From: Nemopilema nomurai
Taxonomy: Eukaryota; Cnidaria; Scyphozoa; Rhizostomeae; Rhizostomatidae
DNA: 64,000 nt
Direction of reading: 5' to 3'
Assembly: GCA_003864495.1 (NCBI GenBank)
Contig: PEDN01001352.1
Coordinates: forward strand, 1,364,001 to 1,428,000
Shown here in pieces: positions 25,240 to 37,227 of this stretch. The number at the start of each line of letters is the position of its first letter. The stretch's first letter is position 1. Both the position numbers and the translations under genes were made by a program. Below the pieces are notes generated by a model. That model saw nothing but the letters and a program-made list of their open reading frames with translations. It made no database searches and was not told where the DNA came from.

Positions 25240-28200
25240 ATGTCTGAGACGGGCAAAGGGATAATCACAAGACATTTTTGCATTTTCTTGATAAAAGCCC
25301 TTTGCATTGCATCTTCAGATAGTCTGAATAGCAGAATTGGCTTTGGAAGGAATGTACTCAAAGACACCAAGTTCGTGTGTAGCCCAGAGGGAGTATCACA
25401 TTACAAGGTTGCAAGTCAGCTGCAATGCGTTCAATATTGCCTCAGGGCATATGCCTGTGAAGTTGTCAATTTCAAAGTGACGTCATCTGGAGAAGCGAAT
25501 TGTGAGGTAAATAGAAGTACGATTTTTGAAGCTTTCTCGAATATAGTCGTATTCTGAAACAGTTAATAGCTTAAGGTCCAAGCAGGCATGTGCCAATGAA
25601 GGGTGGGGAGTGGGGTGGTGGACGTCACACCCGTCTCACAAGGAAGTTGATCATGCATTGGAGAACGTAACAATAATTAGGAACTTTGACCAAATTTTCT
25701 GTAATAATTGGAACTGTTAAGTAATTTTCTATGGAGGAAAAGTTGATCACTTATTTCTGAACGCCATCAATCTAAACGGTCTGGGCATTGGGTCCATGCA
25801 GTTTACAAATGAGTTTTTATCTGAAAGACATATCAGGTTTGTTGTGAAGCGAGCGCATGAAATTTGTCAGCAGTTTTAATGTGCTTCTTATGAACTTTCT
25901 CAAAGCATGGAAAACATAATGATGCTTGCGAATGGAAATTGACGCAAGCCTCTGCTTCTTTGCTCACAAGAAGGCACACGATAGCTATTTTCCTAATTAG
26001 CTGGAAGTTTCAGTTTCGTATACCGGTTTGGAGGGCTCATCTGGCATTGAATAATTTTCGGAAGAAGGACTTACCATGCTCGGACTACAACTGTTAACAG
26101 ACTTGAGCTTACTAAACTATATATTTAATATGCTTTGTATCATCTAAGAATTCTAAGCATTCGGGAGCACCGTTTTAGAAGTCATTCTTATGCCGGTTCG
26201 TAGAAAGTGCGGGAAAATAACTGACACGAGCTTTACATTCGAGTTATTCTTTACATGCCAGTTCAAAACAGAGAAGATTGTCTAGAGCCTGCAATGCGAT
26301 GAAATATCACATCTTGATGGAGAAGCCCAATTTTGTATTTCTAACAGGGTATGACAAATATCACTTAAGTGATTAATATTTGAAAATTATTCCATGAAAC
26401 GGACATTCGCTTGAGGTTTTCTTTGAGTGTCATATAGCAATTCTGGAGGGTCAGCCTCAAAGTCATTCAGTGAATTTCGCCTTCCAGGTTTACAAGTTGT
26501 CAAGTTCACTCTGTCAGGAGGTACCTCAACAAGTCAACTGGACCGCCATTGTAATACAGGTGCAATTATATGACAGTTTATTAATAGGGAAAATGAAAAT
26601 AATCGGTCCTTAATTCTATCAGTATTGATTGCCTACGTTGTCAGAAGTTTTACATTTAGACTTCTCTATCACAGATTGTGCTGAGATCTTTAAATGTTCA
26701 TTGCTTATGTCATTAAATGTTCTCTGTTAAAGCCATTGCCTCTGATATAGCTTGTTAAACCTAACATCTGACTATAATTTTCTTGCGTTGACTGAAATTT
26801 GGTACATCTGCGAATTGAATGCTGACCTAAACTGCGTATAGTTAAGTGGAGAGATTTTCAAGCTTATCCTTATCAAGCACTGTTATACTGAGAAACTCAT
26901 ATTATAGGTTACTTATCAGAAAAACAGCTTCTTTCATTAGATCTCTACCTTTTGCAGCGGGATGAATTGGTCAACACTACAGGTAATATTTGCAATTTCG
27001 CATTTTATATTAAAAATTCAAGCACTGATGCCCAGAGCATATTGTTAACAGTTATTGGCAAGAGTGAGATGAACCAAGCACGTTTAAATGACTACTCGTG
27101 GTGTGGAGAAATAGAAGAATAAGAACTTAAGGGTCTTACCTAAGCATCTAACAAAGCAGAAACAAATCGTCAAGTTTTAAATTATATTAATGTTCTTGGG
27201 TGAATAACATCCTTTGATCAGCGAGTAAAGAACGTTGAGCGAATCCTAGAAGCCATGAGACACAATACCGTTAGCCAAAAATAAAGATCTACCTGAAAAA
27301 TTCATTTGCTTGAAGATTCTTCCCTCATGTTGGCTTGCTACTGGCTGTGTATATAACATTCTTGATTTGTGGATTTCTTGCTGTTTTTGTACTCCCCTAA
27401 ATGCGTTCATTTCGTTTTCCAAGTTGGGATGTAAATGCTGAGCAGCCTGTTTGCAAGATGCACTCACCAAACAAACAAACTAACCAAACAAAACAAAGGA
27501 AAATATTCACTATAAACGGGAAAGTAATGGAAAATATTGAGGTTATTGCCAACTACATCCGCTTCGAAACCCTCAAGGCCGCTTCAAAAGGAAAAAAAAT
27601 GGTCGTTTGAGTGATGTTTTACTTTTGTGTTGATTCATTGTGCTCCGGAGAAAACTGCAGCCAGGAAAGTTAGAATGAGGATGGCTGATACTTCGGCCTT
27701 CGGTTCGTGAAGATCAATTCAAAATTACCAATTCTCGTGTCTTATTCAAAGGTTAAAAGACCAAAGCTTGAGAAAATCTTAATTAAAATTGTGAAAACAC
27801 TAAACCCGAAAATTAGGATTCAGGCTTTTCGTTTCACACGTTTCACAGGTAATTTATTCGGCCGACTAGCTGATAAACACTGGTTTAACTCTAAATCCAA
27901 GTTGCAACTAAAATCAAAGAATCAATAAATCCTACAAAAAATTCTGTTTGAATAAATCCCTACAGTCTTGCCTTAGGTATTAATTGCTTTGATTTTTTAT
28001 CTCTGTAGTGTAAAAATTCAAAGAGAAAAGTAATGTAACAGGTGTTATTATTCAAATGAAATTGGAGTTTCGGATGCTTTCAAGTGGCACATCAAACGTT
28101 TTGATAAGCTTGAGTCAGACGCCATTGTTGTTTGAGCTGGTGCAACATCAAAGCTACTCATTACAAAAGAAATGTCAAGTAACTAAACAATCGACCAGCA

Positions 28201-30133
28201 AAATTTCCGTATTGCTGGGAGCGGCAGGAGTCTTGTAGTAGTGAAAAATTAAACTTTGATGTTTACCAGAATAATTAAACTGGGAGACCTCTAAATTTTT
28301 AATGCTATACAAGAGCAAGATTAGCGTGAAGAAAAACTTGAAATATCTATATGTTTTCTGTTCATATTTTGTACTATTAGTTAGATAAACTTAAGCAAAA
28401 CTTATGTTATAAATGCGTTACCTACTCAACTGTTTATAGTCTCCAAAAGCTGCAAAGACCTGCTTGACAAGAACTCCAGCCTGACAAGTGGAGTTTACGA
28501 CCTGGGGAATGGCTCGACCATTTGCATGATGAGCTCGATCGAAGGGTGTGGAGGAGGCGGTTGGACACTTGCCTTGAAAATGGACGGTTTGAATGTCAGT
28601 TGCACATCTATCTCGCTACTTTCTTCTCGGTTGATCGCATCAGGCTATCAGCTTCTTGTTGCAGCTTTCTCATTACTACCTTTAACATCGAAATGCCAAG
28701 AAGTGCTCAAGTGTTGTAAAGTCTAAGCATTTCCTTTGAAGACAGACTTCGGTCTATAATAAAAGCCAGTGTTTAGTTAAACTTTATTTTAGGCTTGGAC
28801 CCGAGGTGACTTGACAGAATAGGTGCCGCCACTGATTGGTTATTGGCAGGACCAATCAGCGAAGTTAGAATGTGTCAGAAGTTAGATTAGACTTTTCTGT
28901 CTAGAAATTCGGGAATTTCCTTTTCTGTGGACATATACAATACATACATGGAAAGTATTAGTCACTCTACAATTACACTCTGGATCAAAAGAAAATGCTA
29001 TTGGTTGCTAAATTATATTATAATGCAAAAGCAAATCTAAGTTACCTTTACTTGGCTTATAAAGTAAGACGGCATTTACACAGTAAAAATTGCACAAGAA
29101 GTAATTTTTAAAGTAAATTTTTACCAGTTTCGATCATGAGGTATTAAGGTTAGTGGTGCTATAACATTAGAAAAGAGTCAAAAAGAGAAAGTGCAAAGCG
29201 TTTATCATAGTATTTACTCTTTATAATCCTGAAGGCCATTTCAAATCCCTCCTTGCATTTAGAATGCATTATTCCGTTTGTGCAAATGGGTTAATCTTTA
29301 ATGTAAAACGCTTTTGAAATGATTCCTTCTTAATGTTCCTTTCAAAAATTATTAGCTTTTGTGAACAAGTGCTTTGTGGTAAAATTTTTACAATATCTAG
29401 AAATAATGGAATAAGTTTTGCATACTTAAAGTACTTTTTCGTCCGATACTTCTCAGAGTATGCAAACGTGCGATACTCCACTACTTTAGCTGTTATTAGT
29501 TTTCTAACAATGTATATTTACTATGTATATTTATATTTATTTATCAGTCATTTTTATAATAATTTTCTATCTAGATTGTTAATTTTACAAATTCATCTAC
29601 TCTTCTAGACGACATTCTCTCAAGATTCAAAATTCTGGGATACTCCCGCTGTACACAACGCTGACGTTGGCTTAACTTCGTTTAATGGAATAGAGGCAAA
29701 GTTCCCAGCTTTCAACACTGTCTCTTTTAGTTCTATTTGTGCCGGATTGCGAGTCTCAAACGCGACAAAATGGCTGCGAATTCCAGTCGCATCGAAATCT
29801 CTTTTAAGGCTATTTTCATCTGGAGTCTATTATCAAACAAAATTGGGTAGGAATTCGTGGAAAAGCCTCGTTACCAATTCGTCTCTGCAGTCAAATTGTA
29901 ACTATGAAGGCCTGAATGTCAAAGACAGTAACTTAAATATAATCGTGAGAATTGGCATCATAGCAAACAATGAAGAGAACTGTTTGTCATCAGATTCGTA
30001 CATAGGACTAGGTGCTAGAAAATTTATTGCGCTTGGTACGAGGACTGTCTATGCAGGGAACTTAGCAGGCCCATTTGAAGCAGATAATGGCGAGAAGTCA
30101 ACACCAGCATTTGGTTACATAATGATTCAATAA
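25240..30133 (+). CDS. Secreted PAN/apple plus fibrinogen-like protein, skeletal organic matrix protein 5-like
   Basis: The C-terminal half matches the coral 'uncharacterized skeletal organic matrix protein 5' family, found in the protein fraction occluded in coral skeleton; its molecular activity is unknown. Exons: 25240 (or further upstream)-25506, 26488-26559, 26958-26982, 28440-28594, 29609-30133, all phase-compatible, about 347 residues. Exon 1 encodes a PAN/apple-like segment with Cys spacing [17 protein letters not shown], continuing into VYKLSSSLC in exon 2. Exon 3 is a 25-base linker. Exon 4 carries the fibrinogen-like start [15 protein letters not shown], then the glycine run [14 protein letters not shown]. 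Exon 5 contains [55 protein letters not shown] and FGYIMIQ before TAA. The first exon has only a weak signal-peptide-like stretch ([12 protein letters not shown]), so the true start may be in an upstream exon. It is a member of a larger cnidarian family, so a role in mineralisation is not proven here. Confidence 0.8.
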
Positions 30134-32939
30134 GCAGGTAACACTAAACAACTCTTGCTCACTTCTAAATTGAGTTCGTTACAGGTAGGGTGTCTGCTTG
30201 AGCGCAAAAAAAATTTGAAGCACAATTTGCTGAAATTCTATTTAGCGTATGTAGTTGATACATTAAGAGATTCTACTTTATTCGATGTAGTTAATATACG
30301 GGCTCTAGTCTCTTCAAAATCAAAGTTTCAGGGAGAAAGAAAGCTTTAGAATCTTATTGTTTGCTAAATGTTCTACTTGCAAAAGCTTCTAAAGGGAAGA
30401 AGGAATGATTATAGTTAAAACATTAAAAAAGGCAACAAAAATTACCATAATTGTACCTAATTTTATTCCGGTTTTTATTGAGTTAGCCTTTTATTGAAAT
30501 GTTTGTAGCTCCGGGCAAGTTTTGTTTCTACAGCAGATTGTTAAATATATGATACGAATTGAGATGGTTAAGAGTCTGGAGATGTGACAACGATGGATAT
30601 ATCTTTTCTATCATCGATAGTCTAATAACTTCTTTTGCATTAATATTTCCGCCGACTCTGATAATCCTACATAGCGATTGTGTCCTTTATGGAAGGATGT
30701 ATTATAAATGTATTATAGAATCTTTTGACATCGGTTTTCAGTTTACTTTTGGTCTTTCAATTCGACCATATTTGTTGCATAAAGTTTACACTGTTTTGCT
30801 TTTTTGGCACTAAATTAGACTTGAATTGTTGGCACTAAATTAGACTTGAAGCAAAATCGATCGTGCTTCGTATCTCTAAATTAATCAATCTTGCCTCTTC
30901 GTTTGTAGCATGTATTCGCTAGGTTTCCTGTCTTGTTTGGTCGTCGCCGTCGTTTCGTATATATGTGCTTATTTACTAATGACTACTAATAACTATCTTT
31001 ATAAATATTAATAATAATGACATATGTGGAAAAGAGAGTTAGTTGATAATAAGAGGAAAACGGACAAGACATTTTTTCTTTGTGTTGCCACCTGCAAAAA
31101 CCGAACACGCCACACTTTTTAAAGCTAAATTAGTAAGTAGACTCAATGTTAGAGTAGACTCACGAGTAAGATATATCATCTTTTATTGGTAGTTAGAATT
31201 AAAAGAACATGATTCAAAATTAATTAGCAACTTAAGAAAACACGCATACTCTGTCAATTTTCTTAAATAAATCAGTTCTAGAGGTGGAAGGAACAGTAGG
31301 AATACAAACAAGTGGTAGTAGCACTCATCGCTGCCGACGAGGTAGCGTAATTATCTACAAAGATATTTGAAAAAGGATGAAAACGTTGTCTCTTTGGAAC
31401 TGAATTTCAGCACTTGGGCTATCTATTCTGAAACTAGTGAGATTGGAGGTTTCCTCAACAAATGTAGTGGTGTTGAAAGTTCGAGTTTCTCCTGCTTTCA
31501 ATCTTAGTGTGGTGGAGCCTGGGAATGACATAGAACGTAGTTTTATTTGGAAATATTTTTTTTTAAATTCGAAACTGCACGTATGCTTTCTACTGAAACA
31601 TTAACTGTTTGATTATGTGGCGCATACGGAAGCGGGCTTCCAAACGGGGCTTCCGACAAGCTAGACTTTAGAAGTGTAGTGGAGCTCCATTACAATCTGG
31701 TCATAAAACTTAGAATCATAACGTGTCGTGGGAAACTTCTTAGTGTTCAGAAAACACTCTTTTTCTAAAGCACTCTTTTTGTTAGGCATACAAATAGTAG
31801 TATTCTGACAACATAAGCAGCATTATCTGGAATAATGTTTCTGTTTCTCATTGCAAAATACGAAGAGGCGTAAAAAATTGATAATCACAGTTCACTTTAC
31901 TCACTTAGTGTGGTACTTGTTACTGTGACTTTAGACGAACAAGAATATTTACATGATTACCCTGCAATTCTATACTGTATCACAGACACTTGACAATGGG
32001 ACATTATTTGTAATTGTATTATTACGCTTTAAAAATAGGTATTAAGATGAATTAGCAAAGTCTGATGAATTCAATATAGAGGTTTTCCCTGCCGCTAGCA
32101 CCCAAGAGTAATAATCTGGATTCAACTGCATGGAAGCAAGGACAAATTTGGAATTCATTAGGCACGTTGATGACTGGAACAGACGCTGCGTGGGTGCCTC
32201 AGTCACTTGATGTGCCATGTTGTTATAGCAACAGCGAGTGGCCTAGTTCACGTTCATGACAAGTGCTGTCCAAGAACTGTGAGTAGAATTTTCATGTGCT
32301 ATCGGCACTAAAGTTGCAGGTTTTCAGGCATTATGCTTTTAGTCTTTTGAGAATCGGGATTCTACATTTTGATGTTTGAGTGTGATGGTACGCGGTGCCA
32401 GAGAATACGTCCCTGGTATCAGAAACCCACATGTTGGTAACGGCAGGTTTCTATTAATTTTGAAAGGCAAACTGTTTTTAGAGAATTCCGATTCTGCACT
32501 TTCGCTTAGATATTTTAAATAAAGAATGGCGCAGTCTTCTAATTAGGTTGGTTAATTATAGTTGTAATGATGTCTTTCCCATCTTTCCGTGTGTAAGCAT
32601 TGTACCATCAATGCAATGTATTGATCGCACGTTATCACTAACTTTATCTCAAATTGCCTTATTAAATCGATGGGTAGGTTCTGTAGAAATAAAAGACATT
32701 CACATTAAATTTGCTCTGACTTCGTAAGGTAATCTCTAAGAACGAAGATATGCCCATCCCTTTAGGAGTGGATTAGGTTTTGCCCAATAATTTCCTTGCT
32801 AAAACGAGATAAGACATGCACATATAGCTTGATAGTATTAGAATATTTGGTAAGAGTCCCTCACTCTTGTAAAGGAATTTTGTTTTGGTTAGTGTTGCTA
32901 AGTTTCATCTGCCTTAGGTTTCTATGAATCTTTGCAACA
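30134..32939. other. Unassigned spacer before the centrin-like gene
   Basis: AT-rich sequence with a 25-bp tandem duplication at 30804-30850. I see no exon that can be assigned. Open frames are short and unlike any family I know. Confidence 0.4.
30804..30850. repeat. 25-bp tandem duplication
   Basis: TTGGCACTAAATTAGACTTG plus AA occurs twice in direct succession, starting at 30804 and 30829. Confidence 0.85.
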
Positions 32940-33664
32940 ATGCCAAAGAAGAGACTTTCAAAGAAGGATCTTCTGAGACTTAAGCCACCAGAGAATGATG
33001 CAGGTAGTTCAATGGTACAGAATATGGCATCAGCAGAGCTGAGTCCAAGTACATCGAAGAAAAGAACATTGAGAGAGGCTGTAACTGAATTGAGGCTGAG
33101 ATCTCCTGCCTCTCCAAGGCACAGGCTAGTTTCTGCACTTCAAAAGGCATCTTCAATTCAAAATGCTGTGTTTATGAATGAGGGGTTGAGTAAGAAGTCA
33201 CTCAGAGCTTGTCATCTCAAGATGTAAGAGATCTTCACCTTGTATTTGATGTTTTTGATGTTGATAAGAGCGGTTACATTGATTATGAAGAGCTGAGAAA
33301 AGCATCCAAGATACTTGGATTTAATCTACGAAAAGATGAAATAAAGAAAATGCTTGCTGATCTAGATGTTGACAAATCTGGTCAAATTGACTTCAGTGAA
33401 TTTTTGGAATTTATTATCTCAAGGCAAGGTGATGATAGAGACATTTTTTCAGAAATCAATCAAGGTTTCAAACTTTTTGATAAATCTGGAACTGGTAAAA
33501 TATCATTTGAAGATTTAAAATGGGCTTCAAAGGAAACTGGTGTCAATCTTACTGATGGTGACATCAAAGGGATGATATATGAAGCCGATAAAGATGGGGA
33601 TAATGAAATTAATCTTGATGAATTTATTGGAATCATGTTGCAAACAAACCTTTTTTATAGTTGA
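32940..33664 (+). CDS. Intronless centrin-like four-EF-hand protein, split by a one-base frameshift
   Basis: Centrins are calcium-binding proteins of centrioles, basal bodies and contractile fibres. Frame 1 (32940-33227, start context CAACAATG) gives a 95-residue basic, serine-rich N-terminus. Frame 2 (33209-33664, 151 residues) gives four EF hands with loops DVDKSGYIDYEE, DVDKSGQIDFSE, DKSGTGKISFED and DKDGDNEINLDE, all with acidic or oxygen ligands at the usual positions. This pattern and the wording EINQGFKLFDKSG and DEFIGIM are centrin-like. Adding one base near 33204 would join the frames into about 240 residues, longer than a typical centrin (about 170). No intron is present, so this may be a retrocopy. 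It is either newly disabled, expressed from the internal ATG at 33209, or a single-base assembly error. Confidence 0.75.
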
Positions 33665-35911
33665 AAAGTAAAGCTGACCTTTTCATTGTAGAGTGTGTTT
33701 TTGCATCTAGGCTAGTTTTGCCTTTTTACTCCTTTCCATAATAATAAGCAGTTAAGCAGCATTGAAAGTTTATTTCATATTTAGGTTCTAAAGATCTGAT
33801 AAATCAGCAGGTTATATTTCTATTACAAAAGTGCCTAAACGGTAGTTATAATCTTGATTACTTAGTTCTTGAATTACTACATCTGACTATTATGGTCTTG
33901 CATGTGCTTATGTATCATGTTTCAAATAGCTTTCCTGTTAGTATTCTTTTGTTATTGTATCTTTAATTGTCCCCAATTGCTAATGATGATGTTTCTTCAA
34001 AATTACCTTTTGTCTCTGAAGTAAATATGTTTTTTAGCTGTATCTAAAATTTTGTCTAAAGAGTGTTATTAATTTCTGACACCAAGCCATCTGTCACAGT
34101 AGCTTCAGAATAAAGAACAAAACGTTCTTTGTGAGCCTTTTGCACATATATTCCTTGCAATAATGTCCATGAAATCTTGTAAAATACTCTGCCCCAAACA
34201 TTTTTCATTGATAGCTGTTGCAAATTGTTTATGAAGATAAATATAGAAGTATCTTATGTTCAGATTGTACCATGGAAAATGTGTTTTCCAGCACCACAGA
34301 CTCTTCTCTAATAATTTAGATATGTCACAGATCAGTTAAAGAATAATTTAACATACACATTTAACATTTGATGGCAAACCACAGAGAAATAAAGAACCTA
34401 ATTTTTCAGTTGGAACAATAGTTTTTGCATATGTTTGCATAGGATTGTGCAAAGGTTGGAGAAAGTAGGTCAATTTCAGGAAACGAACCATGCCAAGGAC
34501 TTATTGACAATGTGAGAGTGAGAGTGAGCTCTTAATTTCTAGGGGCTATTCAATAATGTTGTAATACTCCAATGCTTGGGAGGTATAGTTGCAACCTGTT
34601 ATGAAAATCAAGAGTGGAAGGGCCACAGCTCGTTTGTTATACAACAGAAAACGCTTTTAAGGCTACATGAAGGATTGTTGCAAGATTCACAGGCCTTTTT
34701 TAATGACAGTTTCTTTAACTTCTGCTTTAGAAAGAACTCCTGTTTCTCTGAAAACACAGTCAATTTCCAAGGTGATGGTTGTTTCAAGTTTTGGTAATGA
34801 CATTGCAGTGTTTATTTTAAGAAATCATGAATGAAATTTGAGCTATTAATTGCTGAGTTTTTAGTTATCGAAATGTATGACCTACATCTTGGTTATTCAC
34901 TTATTATCACTGTGCATATGCAAAAGTACCAAAAATGTCATCTTTTGCGCCAAATAAATGGCCCTGTGATATGTTTTTATCAAATAAGAGTTGCCTAATC
35001 AACATGAAAATATCATGAAAGTACATGTAGCATAAATAGATAACGGATGCATTGAAGAGGGGTCTTAAGATTAGAGGTCATTGATAGTTACTAGATATAT
35101 TATGATGCGTTACAAGGGGATGGGGGAATGGCCCCCTTCACAGACTTTCTTGGATCGACTTCGAAACTGATATGCCTGTCTCAAGGAGCATTTAGTACTG
35201 AAATTGTACTGAAGTCTAAATGGGAAATTTCTACTCTACATCAAAACGTTGATTGACCGGCTTACCAATTTTCTAGCTTGAGAATGTCTTCTTTTACGCG
35301 AAGAGTCACAGAGAAGCGGAGTCGGAGAAGTTTCAGAAAAAACGCGTCAGAACTTTTCCTGAACTTGTCATGACAACTAACTAGAATAAACACATCAGGG
35401 CGTATGAGACCGTTATAAGATGGAAAGAGACGGGATGCTAAGTAAAATACAAGAAATAAAAATTGTAATAAACTTTGAAAAGGTACAGTTTGCAAAATGT
35501 TGGAAGCCATGGCTCGCCCCTCCCTGTATATTTATATAGAGATGATAAGGTTGGTCGAGGAAGAACGATTATGCATAGTAAAATATGATGCAATTTTCTG
35601 CTATGAAACTGTTTTTGACAGCAGCTTTTTGCTGACCGTCGTGGGCCGAATGTTCTTCCTCCATCTATAATAGATTTTTGGTTTTTTCCCCAACCCCACC
35701 GTTGTTTTTGCAATCCAAATATTAATAACTCTTCATTCATTCGAAACATCCGCTCAGTTCACCGCAGTGCGCGACCAATTAGAAACGGCATGCAAAACCG
35801 CAAGGTAAATGTAATTTCCCTAACCTGTTTTTATTAACTTTGATTTCACCAATTTTTAGATCCCCACTTGTGTTTTATTATTCCCCTGATTGTTACTAAC
35901 AGCTCTGATTA
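33665..35911. other. Spacer: centrin-like 3' flank to the DNA transposon
   Basis: AT-rich sequence with several poly(A)-signal hexamers after the centrin-like gene. No recognised gene. Open frames at 34576-34797 and 35438-35749 (minus) lack domain wording and look accidental. Confidence 0.4.
34109..34114 (+). promoter_or_regulatory. Candidate poly(A) signal downstream of the centrin-like gene
   Basis: AATAAA occurs about 445 bases after the stop. A second copy lies at 34388-34393. Confidence 0.35.
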
Positions 35912-36138
35912 CAGTGGAACCTCAATCAACGGACACCTCTATACAACGGACACCTCCAAACAACGGAAAGATATTCGAGTCCCTAAATTCTACGTGGCAA
36001 TTACTTTGTAAAAGAAACCTTTTTACAGCGGACACCTCTCAACAACGGACAACGGACAGCCTTATCTGCCTAGAAAAAACAATTTCATAAAAAACCTCTT
36101 TATAGCGGACAATATCTATTTCATTTTAGATAACACAA

Positions 36139-36618
36139 TCAAATCTGAAAAAACATTATTTTAAACTTAATCATCTGAAAGATGTTTTCTCTTTCTTCGA
36201 CTTCCAGTGTGGCAGAACATGTTATTAATGTTTTCTCTTCTTGTTCCAATTTCTTATTTAACCATTTAATTGATTTTTCATCTTCATAAAATTTACATTT
36301 GCATGGAACTTCGACTTCTAACCCAGCACCTCGATTAATGTTTTTTCCAGTCACTTCAGCTATTGCCTTATTGGTGGTCTTCTTTAAAAACCTTGAAACC
36401 CACTTGCAAAAGTAAATAGGCAGATGACCATGAACACCCTTGTCTTTTGACTTAGTTAAAGCCGCTGCATTGGCATCCTTTTCATTTGCTGGATCTCTGT
36501 AGAAAAGCAATACCTCTCTAATAATAGGTGTCCAAACATTTGAGTAGGCATGGTAGCCTCTAATAAATGAATTAAATTCAAAACATGCAAGATTTTCAAC
36601 AACTGCTTGCGATGCCAT
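36139..36618 (-). CDS. HIRAN-domain protein carried inside the pogo-like element
   Basis: An uninterrupted frame extends upstream to 36696; the chosen ATG at 36618 (MASQAVVENLACFEFNS) places the domain close to the N-terminus, about 159 residues. The domain reads FIRGYHAYSNVWTP, then EVLLFYRDPANEKDANAAAL, then GVHGHLPIYFCKWVSRFL, then EVTGKNINRGAGLEVEVPCK. This is the G-Y-H / N-x-x-D-x-x-A / GH-P / pattern of HIRAN domains, a fold also found at the N-terminus of HLTF-type helicases, where it binds 3' DNA ends. No helicase is attached here. Stand-alone HIRAN ORFs of this type occur repeatedly in cnidarian genomes (from memory), which fits a mobile gene. It lies between the transposon's left terminal repeats and its transposase, on the opposite strand. 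Function is unknown. Confidence 0.7.
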   Translation of the reverse strand: MASQAVVENLACFEFNSFIRGYHAYSNVWTPIIREVLLFYRDPANEKDANAAALTKSKDKGVHGHLPIYFCKWVSRFLKKTTNKAIAEVTGKNINRGAGLEVEVPCKCKFYEDEKSIKWLNKKLEQEEKTLITCSATLEVEERENIFQMIKFKIMFFQI

Positions 36619-36786
36619 TTTGAATCGAAAGACCATTCTGAGAATGAAGTTTGTTTTCTTAACGTGACCTAGCACCTTGTAAGTTGAATTGAACACTGTA
36701 ATAAGGACTAAACTGAACAGAACTGCTCTAAATACAAAGACACTTTAACTCGTATGCCTTGAAGTGAATATAACCCAAATAATAAT

Positions 36787-37056
36787 CTAAAATACAATAT
36801 GGTTTCCTGGGCGGGGTGTGAGAAGAACCTTGTCGGACATCAGCAGTGATGCGATGACAGAAAACCAAAACACTGACGACCAGTACTTCACATTCTTTAT
36901 AAATTTGCTTTTCAAAGACTTAAATTGTGAACAATTCTCAGCATGGAGCCCTGCGTATTTGTCCCCAAACCCCTTTACAAGACACTCTCTACAAGAAACT
37001 CGAGTTCTGAAGCCGTTGAATTCGACAATTTTACTGTTACAGTATTTCTTCGCCAT
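36787..37056 (-). CDS. Small cysteine-containing ORF of unknown function inside the transposon
   Basis: It is an 89-codon frame starting MAKKYCNSKIVEFNGFRTRV with Cys/His residues spaced as CRECLVKG...HAENC, which might bind zinc, then a hydrophobic and low-information tail. It lies just upstream of the HIRAN ORF on the same strand, so the two could be one spliced gene or a two-gene set. I do not recognise a family. It could be an accidental frame. Confidence 0.25.
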   Translation of the reverse strand: MAKKYCNSKIVEFNGFRTRVSCRECLVKGFGDKYAGLHAENCSQFKSLKSKFIKNVKYWSSVFWFSVIASLLMSDKVLLTPRPGNHIVF

Positions 37057-37080
37057 GGCTACACGCTTGGGTCAGAAGCA

Positions 37081-37220
37081 GGGTCGTTGATAGGCGGCCC
37101 TCCCGGAGCCAAGCTCTGGGGCGGGCCCTTTTGCGCCGCAGTCGAAATATTTAACTGTAAGACCTATATTTTGCGGGCCCCGGACCTTTAGGCCGTTTAC
37201 CCCCCCCCTCTCTACGCTCC
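37081..37220. other. GC-rich patch inside the transposon
   Basis: This ~140-base run is strikingly G+C-rich (GGCGGCCCTCCCGGAGCC, GGGGCGGGCCC, a C9 run) within otherwise AT-rich DNA and sits directly before the transposase ATG at 37228. It could be the transposon's 5' leader/promoter or a separate small insertion. Confidence 0.5.
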
Positions 37221-37227
37221 TGGTAAG

